A stretch of DNA of 64,000 bases from Mucilaginibacter ginkgonis (GTDB lineage Bacteria; Bacteroidota; Bacteroidia; Sphingobacteriales; Sphingobacteriaceae). The stretch is from positions 2,170,001-2,234,000 of the forward strand of contig NZ_CP066775.1 in assembly GCF_009754905.2 (NCBI RefSeq), in the 5' to 3' direction. Below are positions 47,386 through 56,804 of the stretch, one piece after another. The position numbers and the translations under genes are program-made. The notes below the pieces were generated by a model. It searched no databases and was not told the DNA's origin. It saw nothing but the letters and a program-made list of their open reading frames with translations. How positions within the stretch are numbered: position 1 is the stretch's first letter; each line of letters opens with the position of its first letter.

Positions 47386-48612
47386 ATGGCAAAAATTAAA
47401 GTAGAAAACCCCGTAGTAGAACTTGACGGGGACGAAATGACCCGTATTATCTGGAAATTTATAAAGGATAAACTGATACTGCCGTATCTGGACCTCGACA
47501 TAAAATATTACGACCTGGGTATCGAATACCGCGACCAAACGGACGACCAGGTTACCGTTGACGCTGCTAATGCCATCCTTAAATATGGTGTTGGTATTAA
47601 ATGCGCCACCATTACCCCCGATGAAGCACGCGTTGAAGAATTTGGCTTAAAACAAATGTGGAAATCGCCGAATGGCACTATCCGTAACATATTGGATGGT
47701 ACCGTTTTCCGCGAGCCTATTGTTATGAGCAATGTACCGCGTTTGGTGCCAAACTGGACCGCCCCAATTTGTATAGGCCGTCATGCTTTTGGCGATCAGT
47801 ACCGCGCTACAGATTTTGTGACTAAGGGCAAAGGTAAGCTGACCATCACTTTCACTCCGGAAGATGGCGGCGAAGAAAAGTCATTCGAGGTTTACAAATT
47901 TAAAGGCGATGGCGTTGCTTTAGCAATGTACAACACCGACGAGTCTATCCGTGGTTTTGCGCACGCTTGTTTTAACCAGGCGCTGATGAAAGGCTGGCCT
48001 TTATACCTGTCTACCAAAAACACCATCCTTAAAAAATACGACGGCCGCTTCAAAGATATTTTTGAAGAGATCTATCAAAGCGATTACAAACGAAAGTTTA
48101 CTGAAGCCGGCATTACTTATGAGCACCGTTTAATTGACGATATGGTTGCTTCTGCATTAAAATGGAATGGCAACTTTGTTTGGGCTTGTAAAAACTATGA
48201 TGGCGACGTACAGTCTGACACCGTTGCACAAGGCTTTGGTTCATTAGGTTTAATGACCTCTACGCTGGTTACCCCTGATGGTACTGTTATGGAGGCCGAG
48301 GCTGCACACGGTACGGTTACCCGCCACTACCGCGAGTATCAAGCCGGTCGCCAGACTTCTACCAACCCTATCGCGTCTATTTTCGCGTGGACACGTGGTT
48401 TGGAGTTTCGTGGTAAGTTGGATGGCAACCAGGAATTGGTTGACTTCTGCCACACTTTGGAACAAGTTTGTATAGAAACTGTTGAAAGCGGAAAAATGAC
48501 AAAAGACTTAGCGATAACCGTTAAAGCTAAAGTTGAGCATGGTACAGATTACCTGTACACCGAAGAGTTTTTGGAAGCTATAAACGAAAACCTGAAAGCT
48601 AAATTAGCTTAA
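47386..48612 (+). CDS. icd: Isocitrate dehydrogenase (NADP+)
   Basis: A 408-residue enzyme of the TCA cycle, of the eukaryote-like homodimeric type ([69 protein letters not shown]). It makes 2-oxoglutarate and NADPH. The gene is single with its own promoter and terminator, and codon use is ordinary. Confidence 0.95.
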   Translation: MAKIKVENPVVELDGDEMTRIIWKFIKDKLILPYLDLDIKYYDLGIEYRDQTDDQVTVDAANAILKYGVGIKCATITPDEARVEEFGLKQMWKSPNGTIRNILDGTVFREPIVMSNVPRLVPNWTAPICIGRHAFGDQYRATDFVTKGKGKLTITFTPEDGGEEKSFEVYKFKGDGVALAMYNTDESIRGFAHACFNQALMKGWPLYLSTKNTILKKYDGRFKDIFEEIYQSDYKRKFTEAGITYEHRLIDDMVASALKWNGNFVWACKNYDGDVQSDTVAQGFGSLGLMTSTLVTPDGTVMEAEAAHGTVTRHYREYQAGRQTSTNPIASIFAWTRGLEFRGKLDGNQELVDFCHTLEQVCIETVESGKMTKDLAITVKAKVEHGTDYLYTEEFLEAINENLKAKLA

Positions 48613-48631
48613 GAATTTTCTTAATATTAAG

Positions 48632-48665
48632 AAGCCCGTTCTGCGATGCAGTGCGGGCTTTTTTA
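48632..48665 (+). terminator. icd terminator
   Basis: Stem AAGCCCG/CGGGCTT with inner CTGC/GCAG stem, followed by T residues, 19 bases after the stop. Confidence 0.88.
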
Positions 48666-48680
48666 TGTTGTTTTCTCATA

Positions 48681-48909
48681 TCATTCCGAGTAAAACGATG
48701 AATCTTATGCGTAAATGCAAGGCTGAAAAATATCCTTCGCTGCGCTTTGGATGACACGACTGATTTATAAAAAAATGTTCTTTGAGACGCCGAAACAATC
48801 CCGATAGCTATCAGGAAGGCATGACGTTTGAGATTAGGCCCCTCTCCTTCGGAGAGGGGTTGGGGTGAGGCGATAACGCAGAAGATTCCTCTCTACGCTC
48901 GGAATGACA
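48681..48909. repeat. Nest of three repeat families
   Basis: The outer arms are TCATTCCGAG...GAATCTTATGCG (48681-48711) and CGCAGAAGATTCCTCTCTAC with GCTCGGAATGA (48877-48908), inverted copies of a TCATTCCGAG repeat. Between them lie a relic of the GTCATGCCGAA repeat, GACGCCGAAACAATC...GGCATGACG (48787-48825), and a GC-rich palindrome (48838-48870). Together they fill the gap between icd and the next gene. Confidence 0.7.
48838..48870. repeat. GC-rich palindrome, copy 3
   Basis: GCCCCTCTCCTTCGGAGAGG followed by GGTTGGGGTGAGG: stem CCCCTCTCC/GGAGAGGGG with tetraloop TTCG-like and the asymmetric GGTTGGGGTGAGG tail. Confidence 0.75.
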
Positions 48910-48935
48910 ATGTTGGCTAAGTAGGGTGGGGTAAC

Positions 48936-50177
48936 CTACACCTCCACAGCGTCTTTCCTGTAATAGCCCGCTTTCAATTTCTCTGCTACTTTGCCAAATG
49001 CGTCCAATGTAAACTGTACGTCGTCCAGGGTATGGACCGCGGTTGGGATCAGGCGCAGTTCGATAAGGCCTTTAGGAATTACAGGGTAAACCACTATCGA
49101 GCAAAACAAGCCGTAGTTTTCGCGCAGGTCGCGGGTTAGGCTGGTAGCCTCACTCAGGTCGCCCTTCAGGAATACCGGAGTAACCATGCTATTAGTAATA
49201 CCAATATCAAAACCTTCTTGCTTTAGACCGTTCTGCAGCGCTTTAGCTATCTTCCAAAGACTTTCGCGCAATTCGGGTTTCGCTTTTAGCAGTTCGAAAC
49301 GCTTTTGCAGGCCGATCACCATTGGCATAGGCAATGCCTTGGCAAATGTTTGCGAGCGCATATTATAACGCAGGTAATTGATGATCTCATTATCAGCAGC
49401 CACAAAAGCGCCTATACCGGCCATAGATTTAGCAAACGTGCCAAAGTAAACGTCAATATCTTTAACACAATCCTGTGCTTCATGTGTGCCTGCACCGGTT
49501 TCACCCATAGTGCCAAAGCCATGCGCATCGTCTATCAGTATGCGGAAGTTGTATTTCCTTTTAAGCGCGATGATCTCTTTCAGCTTGCCTTGCGCACCTG
49601 ACATGCCGAAAACGCCCTCGGTGATCAGCAAAATGCCGCCGCCTGTGCGTTCAACTATTTTGGTAGCATGCTCCAATTGCTTTTCGCAACTGGCTACATC
49701 GTTATGCTGGTAAACAAAGCGCTTGCCCATGTGCAAACGCACACCATCAATGATACAAGCATGCGATTCGGCATCATAAACGATCACATCATTCCGGTCG
49801 ACCAGCGCGTCAATGATAGACACCATGCCTTGATAGCCGTAGTTCAATAAGAAAGCACTCTCCATGCCCACAAACTCGGCAAGGTCGCTTTCCAGCTTTT
49901 CGTGAAGGCGCGTATTGCCAGACATCATGCGCGCGCCCATAGGGTAAGCCATGCCATAATCTGCCGCTGCCTGCGCGTCGGCATCACGCACTTCAGGATG
50001 GTTAGCCAGGCCCAGATAATTATTTAAACTCCACACTAAAAGCTCTTTCCCGTTGAAAGACATGTGCGGGGCAATTTCGCCTTCCAAACGCGGAAAAGAG
50101 AAATAACCGTGCGACCATTTCTGGTGCTGCCCTATAGGGCCACCCATGTTCTTTGCTATCTTATCAAATAAATCCAA
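48936..50177 (-). CDS. Alpha-oxoamine synthase (KBL/SPT-like), PLP-dependent
   Basis: A 413-residue fold-type I PLP enzyme. The active-site Lys250 is in GTFAKSMAG; the PLP-binding Asp217 and His219 lie in LIDDAHGFGTMG. It is related to 2-amino-3-ketobutyrate CoA ligase, 8-amino-7-oxononanoate synthase and serine palmitoyltransferase, which condense an amino acid with an acyl-CoA. The SPT of sphingolipid-making Bacteroidota is an attractive alternative, but the sequence here differs from the Sphingobacterium enzyme as I recall it, so the substrate is left open. No adjacent lipid gene settles it. Strong promoter upstream. Confidence 0.85.
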   Translation of the reverse strand: MDLFDKIAKNMGGPIGQHQKWSHGYFSFPRLEGEIAPHMSFNGKELLVWSLNNYLGLANHPEVRDADAQAAADYGMAYPMGARMMSGNTRLHEKLESDLAEFVGMESAFLLNYGYQGMVSIIDALVDRNDVIVYDAESHACIIDGVRLHMGKRFVYQHNDVASCEKQLEHATKIVERTGGGILLITEGVFGMSGAQGKLKEIIALKRKYNFRILIDDAHGFGTMGETGAGTHEAQDCVKDIDVYFGTFAKSMAGIGAFVAADNEIINYLRYNMRSQTFAKALPMPMVIGLQKRFELLKAKPELRESLWKIAKALQNGLKQEGFDIGITNSMVTPVFLKGDLSEATSLTRDLRENYGLFCSIVVYPVIPKGLIELRLIPTAVHTLDDVQFTLDAFGKVAEKLKAGYYRKDAVEV

Positions 50178-50208
50178 AACCTGTAAAGTCTAATTTGTCA
50201 ATAATATA

Positions 50209-50238
50209 CAAATATAAAGTAAACCCGCCACAGTCAAA
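50209..50238 (-). promoter_or_regulatory. Promoter of the alpha-oxoamine synthase gene
   Basis: Minus strand TTTG (50235-50238), 18 bases, TATATTTG (50209-50216), then 31 bases to the ATG. Both elements and the spacing match Bacteroidota promoters. Confidence 0.8.
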
Positions 50239-50265
50239 GGTTATTACTTTTTATAATGGCTTATA

Positions 50266-50299
50266 ACGAAAAAGCCTTTGTAAAGTTATACAAAGGCTT
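50266..50299 (-). terminator. ftsZ terminator
   Basis: On the minus strand an 11-base stem AAGCCTTTGTA/TACAAAGGCTT (50299-50289 with 50282-50272) is followed by TTT. It closes the dcw cluster. Confidence 0.82.
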
Positions 50300-50319
50300 A
50301 TCATTATAGGTTCAATCAA

Positions 50320-51927
50320 TTAGTCGACATTATCATGTAAGAACGAATTGTTTCTGCGTATCTCTATCTGACCGTCGTTCTCTGTAAGTGAGAAGCGCGA
50401 CACCTGGCTTTCATCTGATGATGGCGGTTGCTGCAGCGCTATCTCTTTACGCTTATAAGCCGGTACGCTTTCCAGTTCCTGCAAGTTGCCATTACGCAGC
50501 TTCATGCTCAGGTCTTTCAAACGCATAATACGCTCGCGCGATTTCCGCAACTGCTCTTCAATACTTTCGTCTGTCTTGTTATCGTCGGCACCAACAATTG
50601 GTTCCGGCTCAGGTTCCGGTTCGGGCTCTGGCTGTGCAACTACTTCAGCAGCAGGCTCAAAATTCAACACCGGTTCGCTAAGTTTAAAAGTAAACTCGCT
50701 GGTTTGCTCTGTTTCTGCAGGCTGTGCAGGTTCTTCGGGCATCAGGTCGAAACGGATGATATCATTCGAATTATCAGCAGGTGTTTCATTTGATGCGAAG
50801 AAATCAAACAAACCTGTTTGTTGTGGCTGAGATTCTTTTTTAGCAAAGATCTCGGTGCTTTCTTCCTGCTTAGGCAGCACAAACTCGTTAACCGGCTTGA
50901 TTAACGGTGCATCCTCAGGTATCAGCATGGAAACTATCTTTTTGCTGGTAACCTCTTTTTCGCGTTCGTCTTTAGTTTGGAAACCGGTTGCGATGATGGT
51001 TACAGAAATCTTATCACCTAAAGCTTCATCTTTACAGTTACCCCAGATCAGGTCGGCCGCAAGGCCGGCTTCTTCCTGTATGTAATCTGTGATGATGCTC
51101 ACCTCGTCCATGGTTACTTCTTTTTCACCCGAACTGATGTTCAACAAAATATAACGTGCACCTTCAATTTCGTTATCTTTCAATAATGGAGATGACAAGG
51201 CACCTTCTACAGCACGTAGCGCACGATTATCGCCCTCGGCTGCGTAGCTGCCCATTATGGCAACACCGCTGCTGGCCATAACGGTCCGCACATCTTTAAA
51301 ATCTACGTTTATATAGCCCGGCAGTGTGATGATCTCTGCAATGCCTTTAGCAGCTGTGGTTAAAATGTCGTCTGCTTGCGCAAAAGCAGAGCCTAAGGTA
51401 AGATTGCCGAATATCTGGCGTAAACGGTCGTTAGAAATTACCAAGAAAGAATCGACGTTGGCCTGTAATTCTGCTAAACCATCTTCGGCCTGCATTTTAC
51501 GGCGCTTGCCTTCAAATGAGAACGGCATAGTTACGATACCCACGGTAAGGATATCCATTTCGCGGGCTGCCTTAGCGATGATTGGGCTGGCGCCTGTACC
51601 GGTACCACCACCCATACCTGCTGTAATGAACAGCATTTTGGTGTTGGCGCCCAGCATTTGTTTAATATCGTCGATATTCTCGATAGCCGAGTTTTTACCA
51701 ACTTCGGGAATAGAGCCGGCACCCATACCTTCTGTAAGGCTGGCACCCAATTGCACTTTATTTGGGATAGGGCTTAGCTCCAAAGCTTGTGCATCGGTAT
51801 TACAGATAATGAAATCTACACCCGTAATGCCTTGCTTATACATGTGGTTTACCGCATTGCCACCACCACCGCCAACACCAATTACTTTGATGATAGACGA
51901 TTTTTCTTTTAACATTTCAAACTGCAT
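50320..51927 (-). CDS. ftsZ: Cell division GTPase FtsZ
   Basis: A 535-residue FtsZ. The tubulin signature AGMGGGTGTGAS (103-114) and the N-terminal VIGVGGGGGNAVNHMY are intact, and the GTPase and C-terminal domains fill about 1-330. A long acidic linker follows (PEPEPEPEPEP at about 440), with the conserved-helix-rich tail ending SFLHDNVD. FtsZ forms the Z-ring. It is last in the dcw cluster. The 187-base gap before it holds DnaA-box matches and a GC-rich palindrome, so it may also have its own regulation. Confidence 0.98.
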   Translation of the reverse strand: MQFEMLKEKSSIIKVIGVGGGGGNAVNHMYKQGITGVDFIICNTDAQALELSPIPNKVQLGASLTEGMGAGSIPEVGKNSAIENIDDIKQMLGANTKMLFITAGMGGGTGTGASPIIAKAAREMDILTVGIVTMPFSFEGKRRKMQAEDGLAELQANVDSFLVISNDRLRQIFGNLTLGSAFAQADDILTTAAKGIAEIITLPGYINVDFKDVRTVMASSGVAIMGSYAAEGDNRALRAVEGALSSPLLKDNEIEGARYILLNISSGEKEVTMDEVSIITDYIQEEAGLAADLIWGNCKDEALGDKISVTIIATGFQTKDEREKEVTSKKIVSMLIPEDAPLIKPVNEFVLPKQEESTEIFAKKESQPQQTGLFDFFASNETPADNSNDIIRFDLMPEEPAQPAETEQTSEFTFKLSEPVLNFEPAAEVVAQPEPEPEPEPEPIVGADDNKTDESIEEQLRKSRERIMRLKDLSMKLRNGNLQELESVPAYKRKEIALQQPPSSDESQVSRFSLTENDGQIEIRRNNSFLHDNVD

Positions 51928-51993
51928 GTTCTTGTTTTTCAGCTAAATGATTACCTGTCTTTTTCTTCTATTCCCTATTGTAAGTATAAGCGT

Positions 51994-52053
51994 TTTTCCA
52001 CAAGCTTTATTAACAATTGTGAATAATGTGGAAAACTTGCTTTTTGTGGATAA
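51994..52053. promoter_or_regulatory. Cluster of four DnaA-box-like 9-mers between ftsA and ftsZ
   Basis: Matches to TTWTNCACA: TTTTCCACA (51994-52002, +), TTATTCACA (52018-52026, -), TTTTCCACA (52027-52035, -) and TTATCCACA (52045-52053, -). The last is the canonical E. coli box. Four in 60 bases is far above the rate expected by chance (about one per 16 kb). Two of them also form a GTTTTTCCACA/TGTGGAAAAC dyad. The site lies upstream of ftsZ; a DnaA-controlled promoter or a titration site are the main ideas. Confidence 0.55.
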
Positions 52054-52077
52054 ACCTATCCTGTATTATGTTTTAAA

Positions 52078-52113
52078 GCCCCTCTCCGCCTGGAGAGGGG
52101 TTGGGGTGAGGCC
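52078..52113. repeat. GC-rich palindrome, copy 4, at the ftsA stop
   Basis: GCCCCTCTCCGCCTGGAGAG followed by GGGTTGGGGTGAGGCC. It begins one base from the ftsA stop codon (52115-52117), on its 3' side, and may attenuate ftsA-ftsZ readthrough. Confidence 0.75.
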
Positions 52114-52114
52114 T

Positions 52115-53461
52115 TTATTTCAAAAAGTCCTCGTCGTTGATGTCGTCTTTTATAAAACGTTTACCGGTCTCTAAGATTTTTCCGAAAAGGCCAAATTTCC
52201 GGTCGTCGGCGTATTTAACTTTTTCTTCTTTTACGTGTTGCGGCGCCGCCTGAGGCATGTTGTCATACTCGGTTTTTTGGATGCCTTTGATCAGCAGCCC
52301 GATACCGGTTGCGAACGTTGGGCTCTGTAATTCTTCATACACATTTTTAGGCAGCACCTCGTTTTTAGCCAGGTGTTCATTTGGATAGCCCACGCGGCAG
52401 TCCAGGCCGGTAACATACTCAACCAACTGCGGCAGGTGTTTCAATTGTGCCCCACCACCGGTGATCACGATGCCACCTATCAGCTTTTTCTCATAACCAG
52501 ACGATTTGATCTCATAGTAGATATGCTCTATGATCTCTTCCATACGGGCCTGTATTACATAAGCCAGGTTTTTAACTGATATTTCTTTGGCATCGCGGCC
52601 GCGCAGGCCCGGTACACAAACGATCTCGTTTTCTTTGTTTTCTTCGGCCAGTGCAGAACCAAACCTCACCTTCAATTGCTCTGCAATGTTGCGCATTACC
52701 GAACACCCTTCGCGGATATCTTCAGTTACGCTGTTACCGCCGAAAGGTATTACCGCCGTGTGACGGATGATGCCCTCGTGGAAAATGGCCACATCAGTTG
52801 TACCACCACCAATATCTATCAGCACAACACCGGCTTCTTTTTCTTCGTCGCTCAAAACAGATTCTGAAGAAGCCAATGGTTCAAGTATCAGCTCCTGGCT
52901 TTCCAGGCTGGCCTTGTTTACACATTTTACAATGTTTTTGATCGCGGTAACCTGGCCCGAAATGATATGGAAGTTAGCCTCGAGGCGCACACCGGCCATG
53001 CCGATAGGGTCTTTAATACCCGGCTCGTTGTCTACGGTAAACTCTTGCGGCAACACATGGATGATCTCTTCGCCCGGAGGCATCACCAAGTTGTACATAT
53101 CTTCAACCAGTTTCTCGATATCCTTGCGGCTGATCTCTGAATTTAAGTCACGGCGGGTAATTAAACCGCGGTGCTGCAGGCTTTTAATATGCTGGCCTGC
53201 GATACCCACATTTACCACGCGTATCTCTACGTTTGATTGCGAGCCCGCGATCTCTACCGCTTGCGTAATTCCTTGTACGGTTTTATCTATGTTAGATACC
53301 ATACCGCGGGTTACACCGGCAGATTCTGCCTTACCAATACCCAATATTTCTATCTTGCCGTTTTTACTGCGGCGTCCAACAATAGCACATATCTTGGTTG
53401 TACCAATGTCTAGGCCTACAATAATTGGCGATGTTTTGTCTTGAGTTGAGCTTTTGTCCAT
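52115..53461 (-). CDS. ftsA: Cell division protein FtsA
   Basis: A 448-residue actin-like ATPase that tethers FtsZ to the membrane. The phosphate-binding motifs GLDIGTTKICAIVG and VLIDIGGGTTDVAIF and GGIVITGGGAQLK are present. The C-terminal membrane-targeting helix is predicted near GKILETGKRFIK. The gene begins two bases after ftsQ ends, in the same operon. Confidence 0.97.
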   Translation of the reverse strand: MDKSSTQDKTSPIIVGLDIGTTKICAIVGRRSKNGKIEILGIGKAESAGVTRGMVSNIDKTVQGITQAVEIAGSQSNVEIRVVNVGIAGQHIKSLQHRGLITRRDLNSEISRKDIEKLVEDMYNLVMPPGEEIIHVLPQEFTVDNEPGIKDPIGMAGVRLEANFHIISGQVTAIKNIVKCVNKASLESQELILEPLASSESVLSDEEKEAGVVLIDIGGGTTDVAIFHEGIIRHTAVIPFGGNSVTEDIREGCSVMRNIAEQLKVRFGSALAEENKENEIVCVPGLRGRDAKEISVKNLAYVIQARMEEIIEHIYYEIKSSGYEKKLIGGIVITGGGAQLKHLPQLVEYVTGLDCRVGYPNEHLAKNEVLPKNVYEELQSPTFATGIGLLIKGIQKTEYDNMPQAAPQHVKEEKVKYADDRKFGLFGKILETGKRFIKDDINDEDFLK

Positions 53462-53463
53462 AA

Positions 53464-54333
53464 TCAGTTTTTTATGTGAGATGTGTCTTGAGTCGTTTTT
53501 ATTAAGCTATCTGCTTTGATAGAGTTGTTTGCTGTTTTGGTCGAGTCGATCTTAACCATACTGCCCTTCTTTACCCCTATCACCTGGTTAGCGTATTTTA
53601 AGTTGATTACCTGGTAAGTATTCCAGCCTACACGCGGCATTGCTTGCTTGTAAAAAGCCAGCAGGTTATCCATTTTATTTTTCAGGGAATCGGCACTCCC
53701 AATTAATATATGCTGGTTACCTACCCGCGGAATCAGTTCCATTTCATGTTCCTGGTTTACATAGATCTGCGCTATCTGCGCGTTCCATAAAGTGTCTTTT
53801 GTGATAAAGTCCGCCGCTTTGTAGATGTCCTTTGCTAACGGCGTGTGTAGTGTGTCTACTTTACCAAATGGCTCTTCAATGTATCCGTTAGCTGCCAATA
53901 CCCTTGCGGTAAAATTATTTGATAACGGCAGTTTCAGCCCGTTTCGGTCAACGTAAAAATCCTGGTCAAACTGGTTCATGATATGCAGGATAGGCTGGCG
54001 CTGGCTGATCTCTACATTGATGATACCGTCCATATCGGCGTAGATCTTTGCATGGTCTATAAACGGGTTGGCCTTTAACTTTTGCTCCAGGTCATGGAGG
54101 TTGATGTTCTCCAATTTGCGCCCGATAAGCGCGTGGTTGCTCACGCCCAGTATATCATCCACTGATTGTTTATCTATGAAGTATTGGCTTCCCGGAATAT
54201 ATACTTTAACGTCTTTACAAACTACGCCTGCCTTTTTAAAGTTGATGAAACTCATAAGCACAACAGTGCCGCTGATGGTTATCAACCATGCAAGGGTAAT
54301 TAGTATCGGCCGCCAGATATGCTTCTTAAACAT
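53464..54333 (-). CDS. ftsQ: Cell division protein FtsQ
   Basis: A 289-residue bitopic protein. A short cytoplasmic N-terminus (MFKKHIWRP) precedes one helix (ILITLAWLITISGTVVLMSF), and a POTRA-like periplasmic domain starts KVYIPGSQYFID and includes NPFIDHAKIYADMDGIINVE. It recruits the FtsL/FtsB complex at midcell. Start 54333 overlaps the murC stop by eight bases, indicating translational coupling. Confidence 0.93.
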   Translation of the reverse strand: MFKKHIWRPILITLAWLITISGTVVLMSFINFKKAGVVCKDVKVYIPGSQYFIDKQSVDDILGVSNHALIGRKLENINLHDLEQKLKANPFIDHAKIYADMDGIINVEISQRQPILHIMNQFDQDFYVDRNGLKLPLSNNFTARVLAANGYIEEPFGKVDTLHTPLAKDIYKAADFITKDTLWNAQIAQIYVNQEHEMELIPRVGNQHILIGSADSLKNKMDNLLAFYKQAMPRVGWNTYQVINLKYANQVIGVKKGSMVKIDSTKTANNSIKADSLIKTTQDTSHIKN

Positions 54334-55678
54334 GCAGCAGATCTTTTAAAGGTGAAACCAATGTGTCTATATCGCCTGCACCGACAGTTAGTAACAATTC
54401 CGGTTGTTCTTCCTTTATCGCGGCAAGCGTTTCAGCTTTGCTTAAAATTCTTTTGTTCGATATCGTAACCTTATCCAGCAGCATTTGCGAGGTTACGCCT
54501 TCAATTGGCAACTCGCGCGCAGGATAAATTTCAAGCAGGATCAGTTCGTCTACCATGCTTAGCACCTCTGCAAATCCATTTGCGAAGTCGCGGGTGCGAG
54601 TAAAAAGGTGTGGCTGAAAAATAGCGGTCAGTTTTTTATCCGGGTATATTTTTTTGACCGATAAGATGGCGGCCCTCAACTCTTCCGGGTGGTGCGCATA
54701 ATCATCGATGTAAATATGCTCAGGCGATTTTACAATATATTCGAAACGGCGCTTAACCCCTCGGAATGCCGTAAGCGCATACTTTATTTTTTCCGGCGAT
54801 ACGTCAACCAACAGGCAAGCTTGTATGGCTGCTACCGCGTTCTCTACATTGTGAATTCCGGAGATACCCAGGTGAATATTATCGATGTTTAGCTTTTCGC
54901 TTTTAAAATCAAAGTAAAACTCACCGCCTTCTACCCGCATATTTTCGGCGTAGGCACCAGCCTTTTCTTTAATGCTATAGTCGATTGTATGGTCGATATC
55001 CAGGCCTCCTTTTGCGATTACATTGCCGCCCTTTTTCAATTGGCCTACAAACAGTTTGAATGATTCGGTTAGGTGGCTATGGTCACCATAAATATCCAGG
55101 TGGTCGGCATCCATCGAAGTTACAATGGCAATGTCAGGGTGAAGTGTGAGGAAAGAACGGTCATACTCATCAGCCTCAACCACCATAATGTCGTTATTGC
55201 CGTAAAGTACGTTGGTGTTATAGTTAGACGCGATGCCACCCAAAAACGCCGAACAATCTTTGCCCGAGTGTTTTAAAATATGCGCAACCATGCATGACGT
55301 TGTGGTTTTGCCGTGCGTACCCGCGACGGCAATGGTGTACATGCCTTCGCTTATGATACCCAATACCTGCGAGCGTTTGAACAGCTTGAAACCCTTATTG
55401 ATAAAGAAATTCAATACCTGTGCATCTTTCGGGATGGCTGGTGTGTAGATAATTAATGTATGCTCGTCAGGCTCGTTGAAGGCAGCAGGGATCAGCGCGG
55501 AATTGTCTTCATAAATAACGCCGATGCCTTCGCTCTCTAAAGCGGTTGTGAGCGGAGTGGAAGTCTTATCGTACCCCGAAACAGAAAGCCCCAAATGTGC
55601 AAAGTAGCGGGCAAGGCCACTCATGCCAATACCGCCAATGCCAACCAGGTAAACTTGCTTTATATTTTCGAGTTTCAT
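54326..55678 (-). CDS. murC: UDP-N-acetylmuramate-L-alanine ligase
   Basis: A 450-residue ATP-dependent ligase that attaches L-Ala to UDP-MurNAc. GIGGIGMSGLARYFAHLG is the N-terminal Rossmann motif, VAGTHGKTTTSCMVAHIL the P-loop, and DDYAHHPEELRA near the C-domain is conserved. It follows murG by one base and overlaps ftsQ. Confidence 0.97.
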   Translation of the reverse strand: MKLENIKQVYLVGIGGIGMSGLARYFAHLGLSVSGYDKTSTPLTTALESEGIGVIYEDNSALIPAAFNEPDEHTLIIYTPAIPKDAQVLNFFINKGFKLFKRSQVLGIISEGMYTIAVAGTHGKTTTSCMVAHILKHSGKDCSAFLGGIASNYNTNVLYGNNDIMVVEADEYDRSFLTLHPDIAIVTSMDADHLDIYGDHSHLTESFKLFVGQLKKGGNVIAKGGLDIDHTIDYSIKEKAGAYAENMRVEGGEFYFDFKSEKLNIDNIHLGISGIHNVENAVAAIQACLLVDVSPEKIKYALTAFRGVKRRFEYIVKSPEHIYIDDYAHHPEELRAAILSVKKIYPDKKLTAIFQPHLFTRTRDFANGFAEVLSMVDELILLEIYPARELPIEGVTSQMLLDKVTISNKRILSKAETLAAIKEEQPELLLTVGAGDIDTLVSPLKDLLHV

Positions 55679-55679
55679 G

Positions 55680-56804
55680 TTACTTCCTTATCAGTTTAAA
55701 TACTTCATTCGCTATGTCAATATCCGCGTGAGGCAGAGCCAGTTTGCCAATATTTTCTGCAATTGTTTTTTGCTTGCGATCATCTGCCAGCAGTTCAAGC
55801 GCACGGTCGACAAGTTTAATTTCCGCGTCGCGATCAGGGACCATTATCGCAGCGTTAGCTTCTATTAGCGCCAAAGCGTTTTTTGTTTGATGATCCTCTG
55901 CTACGTTTGGCGATGGCACCAATATCACCGGCTTTTTGATCATACACAGTTCGGCAATGGTACCGGCACCCGCGCGCGAGATGATGATATCCGCGGCAGC
56001 ATAAGCCAGATCCATCCTCGACAAAAATTCTGTGATGATGATATTATTGTGGTATTCGGTTCCTAATTCTTCTGTTACTGCCTTATAGTAGCTTTTGCCC
56101 GTTTGCCATATCAATTGTACATCTGCATCGATCAACTTTTGCAAGCCGGCTCGGATGCTGTTATTTAACGTTCTGGCACCGAGGCTGCCGCCGGTCACCA
56201 GAATGGTTTTCTTCTCGGCAGACAGCTTGTAGAGTTCTAAGGCGGGCAAATGCCTGCCAGTAATCTCCACCGATTCGCGCCTTACAGGGTTACCCGTTTT
56301 GATGATCTTATTAGCCGGGAAGAACTTTTGCATGCCATCAAATGCCACACATATTTTTTTGGCCTTGTTACCCAGCCATTTATTGGTGATGCCCGCATAA
56401 GAGTTTTGCTCCTGAATTAAGCACGGAATGCCGCGCAGCCATGCTGCATACAACAGCGGACCTGATGCATAGCCACCCACACCGACAGCGGCATCGGGTT
56501 TAAAGTCTTTAATGATGCGGATAGCCGCCTTTACACTTTGAAACAGTTTAACCGGGAACATTAGGTTCTTCACCACCGAACCACGCTGGATTCCCTGGAT
56601 GTTCAACCCTATAATTTTATACCCAGCCGCCGGAACCTTTTCCATTTCCATACGGCCTTGTGCGCCAACAAATAATATCTCAGTACCGGGATGCAGCTGC
56701 ATAATAGCATTAGCAATAGCAACCGCAGGGAAGATATGCCCCCCTGTCCCACCACCGCTTATGATTATCTTTCTAGATTCCACTGATTTATTATTTGATT
56801 GCAC
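55680..56804 (-). CDS. murG: UDP-GlcNAc transferase MurG (lipid II synthase)
   Basis: A 374-residue GT-B glycosyltransferase that makes lipid II from lipid I at the membrane face. GGGTGGHIFPAVAIANAI is the N-domain G-loop, with the second block GGSLGARTLNNSI and the donor site RAGAGTIAELCMI. The start as called is a GTG at 56804, giving MQSNNKSVESRK before the conserved IIISGGGTGG. An alternative GTG lies at codon 8 (56783). Both GTGs fall inside the 12-base iteron word (complement of CACYG), so the N-terminal residues are repeat-derived and the true start is uncertain. Confidence 0.95.
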   Translation of the reverse strand: MQSNNKSVESRKIIISGGGTGGHIFPAVAIANAIMQLHPGTEILFVGAQGRMEMEKVPAAGYKIIGLNIQGIQRGSVVKNLMFPVKLFQSVKAAIRIIKDFKPDAAVGVGGYASGPLLYAAWLRGIPCLIQEQNSYAGITNKWLGNKAKKICVAFDGMQKFFPANKIIKTGNPVRRESVEITGRHLPALELYKLSAEKKTILVTGGSLGARTLNNSIRAGLQKLIDADVQLIWQTGKSYYKAVTEELGTEYHNNIIITEFLSRMDLAYAAADIIISRAGAGTIAELCMIKKPVILVPSPNVAEDHQTKNALALIEANAAIMVPDRDAEIKLVDRALELLADDRKQKTIAENIGKLALPHADIDIANEVFKLIRK

